DNA of 34,703 nt from an uncultured bacterium (GTDB lineage Bacteria > Bacteroidota > Bacteroidia > Bacteroidales > CAIXTV01), in NCBI GenBank assembly GCA_903922465.1, contig CAIXTV010000161.1, positions 1-34,703 of the forward strand, given 5' to 3'. The translations under genes were made by a program, and so were the position numbers. The notes beneath the pieces are model-generated. The model did not search any database and was not told the DNA's origin. It saw only the letters and a program-made list of their open reading frames with translations. Numbering within the stretch: position 1 is the first letter of the stretch; each line of letters begins with the position of its first letter. Shown here piece after piece: positions 23,129 through 33,017 of this stretch.

Positions 23129-25129
23129 TCAGGGTTTCACTTTGGTTTTTTGATGCTGAATAAGCCACCAGGCCGAACTCATAGTTGAGAAAACATATTG
23201 CCTCATGCTGTCGGCTTTACTTTTGTAAATGCTGATATAATTATTAAGGTCGCCAGCCTTATAATTAAAGAGAAACTCCCCATTGTTAATAAAATAGACA
23301 TACTGAAAATCGCCATCCACGCAACCCACTCTGTCGTCGGCACTTATCATTGCATATTTCCTTTTCTCATTAATCAAATCGATGCCAAAAGTATTGTTAA
23401 CATACGATTGCCTCAAGAAACCCATAATGCTAGGAAAAACATCCATCTGACTCCCTATGTTGCTGACCAACACAGGTTCGGGAATTAAATATGGTGCATA
23501 AAAAATCAAGGGACTATGATGATAAGAGAGGGGCATCACCGAATTATAGACCTTAGCCGCACCATGATCGGCAATAAACACAAACAAAGTATTCTTAAAC
23601 CAAGGCTTTTTCGACGCCAAATCAATAAAATGGCACAACGACCAATCGGCATACTCAATGGCTTTATCCAATTTGTCGGTCGAACGGGGCGCAAAGCCAC
23701 AGTCCTCAGGAATCACATAAGGCCCATGATTACTAGCCGTTAAGAAACAAGTGAAAAACGGATTCATCCCTCCTCCCATCGAATCTAATTTAGGCAAAAT
23801 CAAGTCGAACATAGTGTGATCGGGCACTCCCATTGTCCCACGAACCATATCGGAAGGGAAATCTTTTTGCGAAACTATGCTGCTAAACCCATTATTACGA
23901 AAAAATCCCCCCATATTATCAAACTGCTCGTCGTGAGTGGTAACAAACATAGTTTGATAATCATTAGCCTGCAAAACCTGAGGCAAGCCATAATATTCAG
24001 GAATAGGATAGACATTCAACAAATGCTTGCGCAGCAAAGCTGGATAAGAGTAAAGAGTTGAGTAAAGCCCGTTATAGGTATGAATTCCAGCAGTGTAAAC
24101 CCCCGAAAACATGATGGAATGATAGGCAAGCGAATCGAGAAAAGGAGTAAGCGACTGCTTATTCCCAAAACACTTCATATTCTCTGCCGTCATACTTTCC
24201 ATAACTATCAAAACCACATTTGCCTTCAGAGGATTATTTCCAACAATGCTGCGGGCAATAGGTGAAACCTCAGCAGCATTGGGCTTTTCGGCTAATGAAT
24301 TGATGATGTTGCGAAAGGCATCCTGCTGACTTACTTTTGCCAAAAGGGCATCTTCATTGGTGTTTTCATTCAGCCAACTTTCGAAGAGGGTGAACACCGG
24401 ATTCAAGCCCAACTGATTAGGAAAAGGATACTGCGAAAACGAAGCCGTGCCCGAATGTATAGGTGACTTAAGGCTAACCCTCCCCCTGATTCCCAACAAC
24501 ATAAGAAGCAATACCAAAACTGAAATTAGAATTTGCCTTAACAAAGCAAACCTACTCAGACGTTCCGAAATTATAGTTGTGAAAAATGCTTTACGATAGA
24601 ATTTTAAAAGAATGCTCCAGAAAATGAGGCTTAAAATGATAAAAGGAATGAAAAATATCCAATACTTTATCTCCTGAAAAATCATTCCCATCATAAAGGC
24701 GGGCGAATCTAGCCAATTAAAAGCTGTTGCGTTAAAACGCGAGAGGAATTGCGCGTAAAAAGGAATGTCGGCCGCACAAATCAAAAATGCTATCGTAAAT
24801 GCAATGCCTATAATAAGGCTAATTATTTTTGCAACAATTTGATATTTAACATGAATGAATTTATTCAAAAAGAGCAAACCTGCAGGTATAATCAAAAGAT
24901 ACCCTATCACAACCAAATCGAAACGAACACCCATGATAAAGGCATTTATGATAAGCGAAATTCTGTTATCGGGAATGCTTTCTATTTGAGCATATTGGGT
25001 GATAAAAAATAATAAACGGAAGAAAAAGAAAAACAAGAGGGCAAGCACATAAATGCTAGCGATAAACTTAATATCCCCGGCGATTCTATCAGTAAAGTTT
25101 TGCTTAAACGAGCTGGTTTTTATAGACAT
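23129..25129 (-). CDS. LtaS-like sulfatase-fold membrane phosphotransferase
   Basis: This 666-residue protein has five N-terminal membrane helices (about 20-46, 58-90, 98-122, 158-175 and 199-214) followed by a large periplasmic sulfatase-type domain. VVLIVMESMTAENM places the metal-binding Glu at 311, the presumed nucleophile is Thr351 in GIHTYNGLYST, and FIADHGA holds the Asp-His pair. The family includes lipoteichoic acid synthase and phosphoglycerol or phosphoethanolamine transferases; as Bacteroidota lack LTA, a glycan- or lipid-modifying phosphoglycerol-type transfer is more likely, but the substrate is unknown. It starts 8 bases after the YggS gene ends. Confidence 0.9.
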   Translation of the reverse strand: MSIKTSSFKQNFTDRIAGDIKFIASIYVLALLFFFFFRLLFFITQYAQIESIPDNRISLIINAFIMGVRFDLVVIGYLLIIPAGLLFLNKFIHVKYQIVAKIISLIIGIAFTIAFLICAADIPFYAQFLSRFNATAFNWLDSPAFMMGMIFQEIKYWIFFIPFIILSLIFWSILLKFYRKAFFTTIISERLSRFALLRQILISVLVLLLMLLGIRGRVSLKSPIHSGTASFSQYPFPNQLGLNPVFTLFESWLNENTNEDALLAKVSQQDAFRNIINSLAEKPNAAEVSPIARSIVGNNPLKANVVLIVMESMTAENMKCFGNKQSLTPFLDSLAYHSIMFSGVYTAGIHTYNGLYSTLYSYPALLRKHLLNVYPIPEYYGLPQVLQANDYQTMFVTTHDEQFDNMGGFFRNNGFSSIVSQKDFPSDMVRGTMGVPDHTMFDLILPKLDSMGGGMNPFFTCFLTASNHGPYVIPEDCGFAPRSTDKLDKAIEYADWSLCHFIDLASKKPWFKNTLFVFIADHGAAKVYNSVMPLSYHHSPLIFYAPYLIPEPVLVSNIGSQMDVFPSIMGFLRQSYVNNTFGIDLINEKRKYAMISADDRVGCVDGDFQYVYFINNGEFLFNYKAGDLNNYISIYKSKADSMRQYVFSTMSSAWWLIQHQKTKVKP

Positions 25130-25137
25130 GCGTATGA

Positions 25138-25803
25138 TTAAGTTCTATCTCCAAAAATAGCAGTGCCAACCCTAATCAGGCTACTCCCCTCTTCAATTGC
25201 TACTTTATAATCGTCCGACATTCCCATTGATATTTCTTTAAACCCTGCATCTGAAACAAAAAATTGACTTTTAAGTTGCATAAATATCGTTTTAAGCTTA
25301 TTAAATTCTAGTCTTTGTTGGTCGACATCAACCGTAAAAGTGGCCATTCCCATTACCCCACATACTTTTACATTTTTCATTTCAATGAAGTCAGGGCTAG
25401 CCAAAATCGAACATGCTTCCTCCACATTCAGTCCAAATTTCGATTCTTCTTTAGCAATGTGAAACTCAAGCAAACAATTAATCTCCCTTTGCTGAAGCAA
25501 GCCTTCTTTATTAATCTCTTTCAGCAAACGCATGCTATCAACGCTGTGAATCAACTGAATAAAGGGAGCAATGTCTTTCACTTTATTGGTTTGCAAATGC
25601 CCTATAAAATGCCAATTTATGTCTTTCGGCAGATGTTCATGTTTTGCCACCAACTCCTGCACCCTATTTTCACCAAACAAGCGTTGCCCCGCATTATAGG
25701 CTATAGTAATTTCTTCGGCTGTTCTGGTTTTAGAAACAGCAATAAGCTGAACTCCTTGAGGGAGAGTCGTTGCAAAGTGCTTTATCTGTGTAGCAATGGA
25801 CAT
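25138..25803 (-). CDS. YggS/PLPBP family pyridoxal phosphate homeostasis protein
   Basis: This 221-residue cytosolic protein has an alanine-racemase N-terminal fold. The PLP lysine is K25 in LIAVSKTRTAEEI; further family motifs are GENRVQEL, WHFIGHLQTNKVK, IHSVDS, CGVMGMAT and SMGMSDDYKVAIEEGSSLIRVGTAIFG, the phosphate-binding end. These proteins carry and buffer PLP and affect amino-acid and vitamin B6 balance; they have no proven enzyme activity. A TAnnTTTG box lies 11 bases upstream, and the LtaS-like gene follows closely, probably on the same transcript. Confidence 0.95.
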   Translation of the reverse strand: MSIATQIKHFATTLPQGVQLIAVSKTRTAEEITIAYNAGQRLFGENRVQELVAKHEHLPKDINWHFIGHLQTNKVKDIAPFIQLIHSVDSMRLLKEINKEGLLQQREINCLLEFHIAKEESKFGLNVEEACSILASPDFIEMKNVKVCGVMGMATFTVDVDQQRLEFNKLKTIFMQLKSQFFVSDAGFKEISMGMSDDYKVAIEEGSSLIRVGTAIFGDRT

Positions 25804-25814
25804 ATATTTTTGAG

Positions 25815-25822
25815 CAAAATTA
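25815..25822 (-). promoter_or_regulatory. TAnnTTTG promoter with possible -33 for the yggS-like gene
   Basis: TAATTTTG on the minus strand is preceded, after a 22-base spacer, by TTTTG. This is close to the Bacteroidetes -33/-7 arrangement and is the best-formed promoter in the window. Confidence 0.45.
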
Positions 25823-26023
25823 GGAAAAGTATTAATATAAAAATCAAAAGAATTTGCTAACTTGTTTAATAGGCAAAATAGAGGATTCTAAACGAATAAA
25901 TTAGCTTTCTGTCGATGAAAATTGATTTTCCTATAAAAAATTGAAGATAGATTTTAATTTGATGAAATAAATATAGATATTTGCCAATTAATTTATCCAC
26001 TAAAACCATTTAAATTTTATTCT

Positions 26024-29000
26024 ATGAAAAAAATCATTTACGCTATTTCATTCGTAATGATGAGTCTGTTTGCATATAACTTGCAAGCACAAACATTATT
26101 GTTTAGTGAGCCATTTAACTACCCAGTTGGAGACTCATTGACTGCACACAATTGGGTAGTCCACAGTACTGGGGTCAATACGATTCTCACTAAAAGTGGT
26201 TCATTAACTTACCCACAGTATCCTGCTTCAACCGGCAATAAGGCTTATGTACAAAGCACCGGTCAGGATATAAATCACACTTTTGCTGGAGTTTCCAGTG
26301 GAGTTGTTTACATGAGTGCTCTTGTAAAAGTAGATTCTGCTTTAGCATCTACAACCTCAGGAGATTATTTTCTTCATTTTCGCACAGCAGCCGGAACAGC
26401 AGCTGGGAGAGTTTATGTGAGAAAAAGCACGACCAATTCATCAATGATTGGCTTTGGTATTGGAAAAGGGACTACTCCTGTTTATACAGCATCAACCTAT
26501 TCAATTGATTCTACCTATTTGGTAGTTCTTCGATATAAATTTGTTACTGGCACTACGAATGATAGTGTTTCTATTTTCATTAATCCTGCTTATAATAATG
26601 AAGGAACACCTACTTTAAAAGCTACCGACATGACCCAAACCGATCTTGATTCTGCATATACGGTTGCCTTAAGACAGGGGACTAATACAAATTATACTTA
26701 TGTTAATGTTGATGAAATCAGAGTTTCTGACTCATGGAATTTAGCAATTGCTTATTTAACCGCCCCACAAATAACCACTACAACAGTTAGCAATATCACC
26801 ACCGATTTCGCAGTTTGCAGCGGTAATGTACTTGCTAATGGAGGTTCTCCAATCACTGCAAGAGGTATATGTTATGACACCATAGCCAGCCCAACTCTCA
26901 CAAACTTTTTCACTACTGAAACGGCTGCATTAGGAACTTTTTCAAGTAACCTTTCAGGTTTAATTTCAGGAAAAACCTATCACTATAGAGCTTATGCAAC
27001 CAATGCCATCGGAACAACCTATGGTGCTGATTCAATTTTCACAACTTCAGCTGTTGCAGTATCACCTTTTGTTACAACAGCTGCTGCAACAAATTTAACT
27101 TATAATTCAGCCACTCTTAATGGAAATATATTAAGTGATGGTGGTGCTACTGTTACTGCTAGAGGATTTTGCTACGGCCTTGTTGCAAATCCTACTTTAA
27201 CCGATAGCCTTATCCCACTTAGTGGAACAACTGGCAGTATTACTGCGAGTGCATTAGGTTTATTATCTAATACCACTTATCACGTTAGAGCTTTCGCCAC
27301 AAACTCAGTTGGCACTACTTATGGCAGTGACGTTAGTTTAATCACTAGAGTATTTGTTCCAACTTACACTATTCCTCAGGTTCATGGTGAAGTTGCAGCT
27401 ACTTTAGCCGCCGATTCATTGGGGGTTAATTGTAAATTATTAGGTGTTGTTCATGGCCTAAATTACATTGCAACTGGCTATTCTTTCTATTTAATGAATA
27501 GCGATGCTGGTATCTTCGTTTACAAAACTACTTCTTTAGGATACACCATTACCGAAGGTGATTCATTAAGAGTTATTGGGAAAATAGCTCAAGTTAGTGG
27601 ATTAACTGAAATCGTCCCCGATTCAATCGTTAAAATTTCTTCAGGAAGTATCTTACAAACTCCATTCGTAGCTAATACATTAAGCGATACTACCGAGTCT
27701 AGATTTGTTAAAATGAATAACCTCACCTATGTGAGTGGTTGGCCTATAACTGCAGGAACAACTGCTACTGTTAATGCATTAAGTGGAACAACTGCCGTAA
27801 CAATTATTGTCTATTTAACAAGCAATATTCAAGGAACACCTGCTCCTACTGTTTCTTTCAATATAGCTGGATTTGGATCACAATTAGATGCAAATTCTCC
27901 TTATACCACCGGATATAGAATGTATGCCAGATATTTATCTGATCTTACTTTTAATTTGGTTGTTCCTACTGTTACTACAACAGCTGCAAGTGGTATTTCA
28001 ATGACTTCTGCAATTTGTGGTGGGAATGTTACTGCAGCAGGTGGTTCAACAATTACCCAAAGAGGTGTATGTTATGGTATCACAGCAAATCCTGATACTG
28101 CAGGCACTCATGTTGTGGTTGCAGGAACAACAGGCGTTTTTAGCACTCCTTTATCTGGTCTTACTTCAGGCACATTATATCATTTCAGACCTTATGCCAT
28201 TAATACTACAGGTGTTGCTTATGGTGCCGATTCAAGTTTCACTACTGCAGCAAGCGCTGTTTTACCAGTAGTTACAACAGATTCTATTTATAATATTTCA
28301 ATTTTCACTGCTAGTGCAGCTGCAAAAGTTGTAAATGATGGTGGCGATACGATTATTACTCGTGGTGTTTGCTGGAGCAAAATTGCCAACCCAACCATAC
28401 TTGATTCAATAAATACACAAAGTGGCACTATTGGTGCTTTCAACAGCAACCTTACTAACCTTCAATACAGCACTGTTTATTATGTAAGAGCTTTTGCAAC
28501 CAATGCAATTGGTACTTCATATGGCAATCAATTGACTTTTACCACAAAACTATATATCCCTACTTATACCATTTCTCAAGTGCATGGTGAAGTTGCCACA
28601 ACACTGGCTGCCGATTCATTGGGTGTTAATTGTAAACTATTAGGGGTTGTACATGGCTTAAATTATATTGCAACAGGTTATTCTTTCTATTTAATGGATA
28701 ACACTGCTGGCATCAATGTCTATAAAACTTCTACTTTAGGATATACTCTTACTGAAGGTGATTCATTAAGAGTAATTGGAAAAATTGCGCAACTAAGTGG
28801 TTTAACTCAAATTGCACCTGACTCTATTGTGAAAATATCTTCAGGGGCCACTTTACAAAATCCTACTGTTATTACTACCCTAAGCGATACTACTGAGTCA
28901 AAGTTGATTAAAATGAATAACCTGACTTATGTGAGTAATTGGCCTGTTACTGCAGGTGCTACTGCAACCGTTAATGCTTTAAGTGGAACAACTGCTGTCA

Positions 29001-31867
29001 CTATTATAGTATATTCAACTTCTAATATTCAGGGAACTCCTGCACCAACAGTTTCGTTTAATATTGTTGGTATTGGGTCTCAATTAGACGCAAACTCTCC
29101 TTACACAACTGGCTACAGAATGTATGCCCGCTATTTATCTGATGTCACATTCAATTATGCTGCACCAACTGTTCTCACTACCACCGCAACAAGCATTTCA
29201 ATGAGTGGAGCAGTTTGTGGTGGAAACGTAACAGCAACTGGTGGTACTGCAATTGCTCAAAGAGGAATTTGTTATGGAACTACTGCTAACCCTGATACTG
29301 CCGGAACTCATTCTGTTGTTACTGGAACAACAGGTGTTTTCAGTGCTACTATTTCTGGACTTACAGTAGGCACCTTATATCATTACAGAGCATACGCAAT
29401 CAACACAACAGGTGTTGCTTACGGCGCTGACTCTAGCTTCACAACAGCAGCTGGCCCAGTTGTACCTTTAGTAACTACCGATTCAATATTTAATATTGGT
29501 ATATACACCGCATCTGCTGCTGCTACAGTAGTAAATGACGGAGGCGCCTCAGTTATTTCTCGCGGAGTTTGTTGGAGTACTGTTGCTTTGCCAACCGTTC
29601 TTGATTCAATTAATACCCAAACCGGCACCATAGGTTCTTTTGTTAGCTCATTAGCAAACTTAACTTATAGCACATTATATTATGTTCGTGCTTTCGCTAT
29701 TAATTCAGCTGGGGTTTCTTATGGCAATCAATTAACATTTACAACTAAACTGTTTATTCCTACTTATAATATTGCACAGGTTCATACTGAAAATGCAACA
29801 ACTGGTGTTGCTGATTCATTAGCCGTAAACTGCAAATTGACTGGAGTTGTTCATGGTATAAACTTCATTTCTCCTGCTACTGGAACTGGATTGAACTTCT
29901 TCATCATGGATTCAACGGGCGGAATTAATGTATACAAAACGACCAATTTGGGTTATGTTGTTAAACAAGGTGATATGGTTAGAATTATCGGAAAAACTGC
30001 TCAGGTTAATGGTTTAACTGAAATCGTACCTGATTCATTGGTGTTACTTTCTGATTCAAATGCATTATTTAATGCCTTGACACTTAATATACCCCAAGAA
30101 CCTTCCGAATCAAAACTTATTAAAATTGACAGTCTTCGTTATTTAAGTGGTTGGCCTACTACTGTTTTCACAACAGTTAGAACAGTGTATTCTATTAAAA
30201 ACCTTGCGGATACTGTAATTATTAGAATTTATCCTGGTTGTAACTTAATGGGAACCCCTGCTCCTACTGCAACTGTATTGTTTTCTATCAGAGGATTGGA
30301 AAATCAAGCTGATGCAAGTAATCCCTACACTGCAACTTATCAGGTTCTCCCAAGAGACACCAATGATTTGATAATTAGTTTTGCAAACCCAACCGTAATT
30401 ACTGGAACCGCTACAGGCGTTACCCAATACACAGCTTTATGTGCTGGAAGCATCCCAACCGATGGGGGTCATGCTATTACATCAAGAGGTATTTGTTATA
30501 GCCTTGTTGCAAATCCAACAACAGCCGATTCAATTAGGACTGCAACAGGAACAACAGGTGCATATACTGCAAATCTTACCAATTTAACCCTTGGCACTAC
30601 TTATCATTACAGAGCTTATGGAATTAACTCCTTAGGAACTTTCTATGGTAATGATTCTGTCTTCACAACTTCATTAACTGCTGTTGTGCCTGTCTTAACC
30701 ACGGCAAATGCTACATTAATTACTTATACAGGAGCAAGTGTTGCTGGAACTGTTATTAATGATGGTGGTGACACGGTATTAACCAGAGGTATTTGTTGGG
30801 GAACTAGTCATAATCCAACTATTGCAGATTCATTCTCTGTAGCAGCCAGCACTGCCACTTTTACGAGCATCATTGCTAATTTAACTGATTATACTACTTA
30901 TTACGCAAGAGCTTATGCCAACAACGCTATTGGTTATGGTTATGGTAATGAAATTACTTTTACAACCTTAAGACTTCCTCCTTCATACAATATTAGTCAG
31001 GTTCATACTGAAAACGCAACAACTGGTGTTGCCGATTCTTTAACTGTTAATTGTAAATTGAATGGGGTTGTTCATAGCATTAGCTTTAGACAAACAGCAA
31101 CTTTCACAGGATACAACTTCTGGATGCTTGACCCAACAGCTGGTATTAATGTATACAGGACTACTGCCTTAGCTTATGTTCCTGCAGTTGGTGATTCAAT
31201 TAGAGTGATAGGTAAAATAGCTCAGGTAAATGGTTTGACTGAAATCGTTCCCGATTCAGTTGTTCTGCTTACTTCTGGAAATGGATTACATACTCCTATT
31301 GTTGAACCTTCAATGTTTGAAATCATCGAATCACAACTTATTCAAATGGATACTTTGACTTATGTTAGTGGATGGCCTGTAACTGCAGGTAACACCATCA
31401 ATGTACTTTGTTTAAAAGGCATCGACACTGTTACTGTTAGATTATATACTAATTGCAACCTGCAAGGAACCCCTGCTCCTACCGATTCATTTAATTTGAT
31501 AGGCTTTGTTAGTCAAATTGACAATACAAATCCTTACACTTCAGGTTATGTTTTAGTACCACGCGATACAAATGACATGATTCATATCATTAATATTCCA
31601 GATAATGTTGAAAATGCAATAAATTCAGATAATTCATTCCGTTTATATCCTAACCCTGCCAACAAACAAGTAAGCATTCGTTTAGATAGAGCTATGGATT
31701 CTGAGATTAAAATTTATTCATTAATTGGTAATGTATTGTTACGTCAGGAAAGTAGTCAGATACTTAACACTATTGATGTTTCAGGTTTTGCAAGAGGCAT
31801 TTATTTTGTTAATGTGCTGAATAAATCAAACAAGAAAACATACACACAAAAGCTTATTATACAATAA
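26024..31867 (+). CDS. Giant secreted modular protein with FN3-like and OB-like repeats and T9SS sorting domain
   Basis: This 1947-residue protein has a signal peptide (about 1-23), a LamG/jelly-roll-like N-terminal domain (about 24-245), then four repeats of a supermodule: two FN3-like domains with the (S/T)RG(I/V)C(Y/W) and YHYRAYA.N..G..YG motifs, followed by an OB-fold-like domain starting PTY(T/N)I.QVH(G/T)E. OB starts are near residues 446, 846, 1246 and 1653. The C-terminus (about 1866-1947) is a Por secretion type A sorting domain with LYPNPANKQ, SEIKIYSLIG, SGFARGIYFVNV and KLIIQ, so it is exported by T9SS and probably held at the cell surface. No catalytic domain is visible; adhesion or polymer binding is inferred. 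Confidence 0.92.
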   Translation: MKKIIYAISFVMMSLFAYNLQAQTLLFSEPFNYPVGDSLTAHNWVVHSTGVNTILTKSGSLTYPQYPASTGNKAYVQSTGQDINHTFAGVSSGVVYMSALVKVDSALASTTSGDYFLHFRTAAGTAAGRVYVRKSTTNSSMIGFGIGKGTTPVYTASTYSIDSTYLVVLRYKFVTGTTNDSVSIFINPAYNNEGTPTLKATDMTQTDLDSAYTVALRQGTNTNYTYVNVDEIRVSDSWNLAIAYLTAPQITTTTVSNITTDFAVCSGNVLANGGSPITARGICYDTIASPTLTNFFTTETAALGTFSSNLSGLISGKTYHYRAYATNAIGTTYGADSIFTTSAVAVSPFVTTAAATNLTYNSATLNGNILSDGGATVTARGFCYGLVANPTLTDSLIPLSGTTGSITASALGLLSNTTYHVRAFATNSVGTTYGSDVSLITRVFVPTYTIPQVHGEVAATLAADSLGVNCKLLGVVHGLNYIATGYSFYLMNSDAGIFVYKTTSLGYTITEGDSLRVIGKIAQVSGLTEIVPDSIVKISSGSILQTPFVANTLSDTTESRFVKMNNLTYVSGWPITAGTTATVNALSGTTAVTIIVYLTSNIQGTPAPTVSFNIAGFGSQLDANSPYTTGYRMYARYLSDLTFNLVVPTVTTTAASGISMTSAICGGNVTAAGGSTITQRGVCYGITANPDTAGTHVVVAGTTGVFSTPLSGLTSGTLYHFRPYAINTTGVAYGADSSFTTAASAVLPVVTTDSIYNISIFTASAAAKVVNDGGDTIITRGVCWSKIANPTILDSINTQSGTIGAFNSNLTNLQYSTVYYVRAFATNAIGTSYGNQLTFTTKLYIPTYTISQVHGEVATTLAADSLGVNCKLLGVVHGLNYIATGYSFYLMDNTAGINVYKTSTLGYTLTEGDSLRVIGKIAQLSGLTQIAPDSIVKISSGATLQNPTVITTLSDTTESKLIKMNNLTYVSNWPVTAGATATVNALSGTTAVTIIVYSTSNIQGTPAPTVSFNIVGIGSQLDANSPYTTGYRMYARYLSDVTFNYAAPTVLTTTATSISMSGAVCGGNVTATGGTAIAQRGICYGTTANPDTAGTHSVVTGTTGVFSATISGLTVGTLYHYRAYAINTTGVAYGADSSFTTAAGPVVPLVTTDSIFNIGIYTASAAATVVNDGGASVISRGVCWSTVALPTVLDSINTQTGTIGSFVSSLANLTYSTLYYVRAFAINSAGVSYGNQLTFTTKLFIPTYNIAQVHTENATTGVADSLAVNCKLTGVVHGINFISPATGTGLNFFIMDSTGGINVYKTTNLGYVVKQGDMVRIIGKTAQVNGLTEIVPDSLVLLSDSNALFNALTLNIPQEPSESKLIKIDSLRYLSGWPTTVFTTVRTVYSIKNLADTVIIRIYPGCNLMGTPAPTATVLFSIRGLENQADASNPYTATYQVLPRDTNDLIISFANPTVITGTATGVTQYTALCAGSIPTDGGHAITSRGICYSLVANPTTADSIRTATGTTGAYTANLTNLTLGTTYHYRAYGINSLGTFYGNDSVFTTSLTAVVPVLTTANATLITYTGASVAGTVINDGGDTVLTRGICWGTSHNPTIADSFSVAASTATFTSIIANLTDYTTYYARAYANNAIGYGYGNEITFTTLRLPPSYNISQVHTENATTGVADSLTVNCKLNGVVHSISFRQTATFTGYNFWMLDPTAGINVYRTTALAYVPAVGDSIRVIGKIAQVNGLTEIVPDSVVLLTSGNGLHTPIVEPSMFEIIESQLIQMDTLTYVSGWPVTAGNTINVLCLKGIDTVTVRLYTNCNLQGTPAPTDSFNLIGFVSQIDNTNPYTSGYVLVPRDTNDMIHIINIPDNVENAINSDNSFRLYPNPANKQVSIRLDRAMDSEIKIYSLIGNVLLRQESSQILNTIDVSGFARGIYFVNVLNKSNKKTYTQKLIIQ

Positions 31868-31884
31868 AGGAATAAGCTGATTTT

Positions 31885-31922
31885 AAAAGGCTGCCTTGTT
31901 AATTACGAGGCAGCCTTTTTTT
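31885..31922 (+). terminator. Rho-independent terminator
   Basis: GGCTGCCTTG pairs with CGAGGCAGCC around a 7-base loop and is followed by seven T. It lies 18 bases after the stop codon of the giant gene. Confidence 0.9.
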
Positions 31923-32075
31923 AATTCAGCGCATTCATTACAAAAACTCATTAAAAGTATTGGATTAATAGATAATGAATCATTCTGAAACTAAAGCTTG
32001 CTTATCTAAAGGAATAATAGTTAATTTGAAATCCAATTCACATACATAAATCGTTTACACGAAACAATAATTTCC

Positions 32076-32909
32076 ATGAGAAAAATAATATTCACTTGCC
32101 TTTTCATTTGTTATGTTGGCATTCATTGGGCAACAAGCCAATCAGTAAAAGTTATCACCTATAATATTCGATATGAAAACACTTGGGATGGCGAAAATGC
32201 TTGGAGCGTTCGAAAAGCTAGGGTAAGTGATATGCTTCATTTCTACGATGCTGATGTTATTGGTCTACAGGAAGTTTTATTAACCCAATTGGCTTATCTC
32301 GATAGTAGTTTAAGCGAATATCATCATGTTGGAATAGGCCGTGATGATGGTCTCACAAAAGGAGAATACAGTGCTGTCTTCTTTAAAAAGGACAGATTTG
32401 AGCTGATACAAAGTGCTACTTTCTGGCTTTCTGAAACACCTGATACCGTTTCTAAGGGTTGGGATGCTGCTTGCAACAGAGTTTGCACTTATGCCCTGCT
32501 TAAAGACAAGAAAACCAAGCAAAAGTTTTGGGTTTTCAACACTCATTTCGATCATATTGGGGAAAATGCACAACATAACAGCTCACGGCTTATTCTTGAG
32601 CGCATCACTAAACTCAACAAGGGAAACCTTCCCATCATGCTTATGGGCGATTTCAACATGACACCTGACAAAGAGCCTATTCAGTACATCTCCAAAGTAT
32701 TGAAAGATGCTAAAGTGCTATACAAGGGAAGACTTGATGCAGATGAAGGCACTTTTAATGCATTTGAATTTTGCAAACCCGTAAGTTCACGTATCGATTA
32801 TTTCTTTATTTCCGGATGGGGGGTAAAGAAATACAGGGTATTGACCGATTCCTATCAGTGTAAGTATATCTCAGATCACTTGCCTGTTTTTGTGGAGCTT
32901 TTTCATTAA
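32076..32909 (+). CDS. Secreted endonuclease/exonuclease/phosphatase (EEP) family hydrolase
   Basis: This 277-residue protein has a signal peptide (about 1-21, cleavage near ATSQS) and a full EEP domain: TYNIRYENTWDG with Asn30, ADVIGLQEVL with the metal-binding Glu66, FNTHFDHIG, LMGDFNMTP (Asp and Asn of the active site) and the terminal SDHLPVFVEL. The subfamily with NIRY...W..R...V......D..GLQE is widespread as exported Mg-dependent hydrolases acting on phosphoesters, possibly sugar phosphates or nucleic acids; the substrate cannot be told from sequence. It has no T9SS sorting domain and is probably periplasmic. The strong terminator upstream suggests its own promoter. Confidence 0.9.
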   Translation: MRKIIFTCLFICYVGIHWATSQSVKVITYNIRYENTWDGENAWSVRKARVSDMLHFYDADVIGLQEVLLTQLAYLDSSLSEYHHVGIGRDDGLTKGEYSAVFFKKDRFELIQSATFWLSETPDTVSKGWDAACNRVCTYALLKDKKTKQKFWVFNTHFDHIGENAQHNSSRLILERITKLNKGNLPIMLMGDFNMTPDKEPIQYISKVLKDAKVLYKGRLDADEGTFNAFEFCKPVSSRIDYFFISGWGVKKYRVLTDSYQCKYISDHLPVFVELFH

Positions 32910-33017
32910 AGATTTCCCCCCATTTTAAAGAAATAAGCTGAATTTACTTCATCATATAATCTCACCCATAAACTCAAAATCATAAAACTTAGTAAGCCGG
33001 TCTTTAGCCGACATTGC

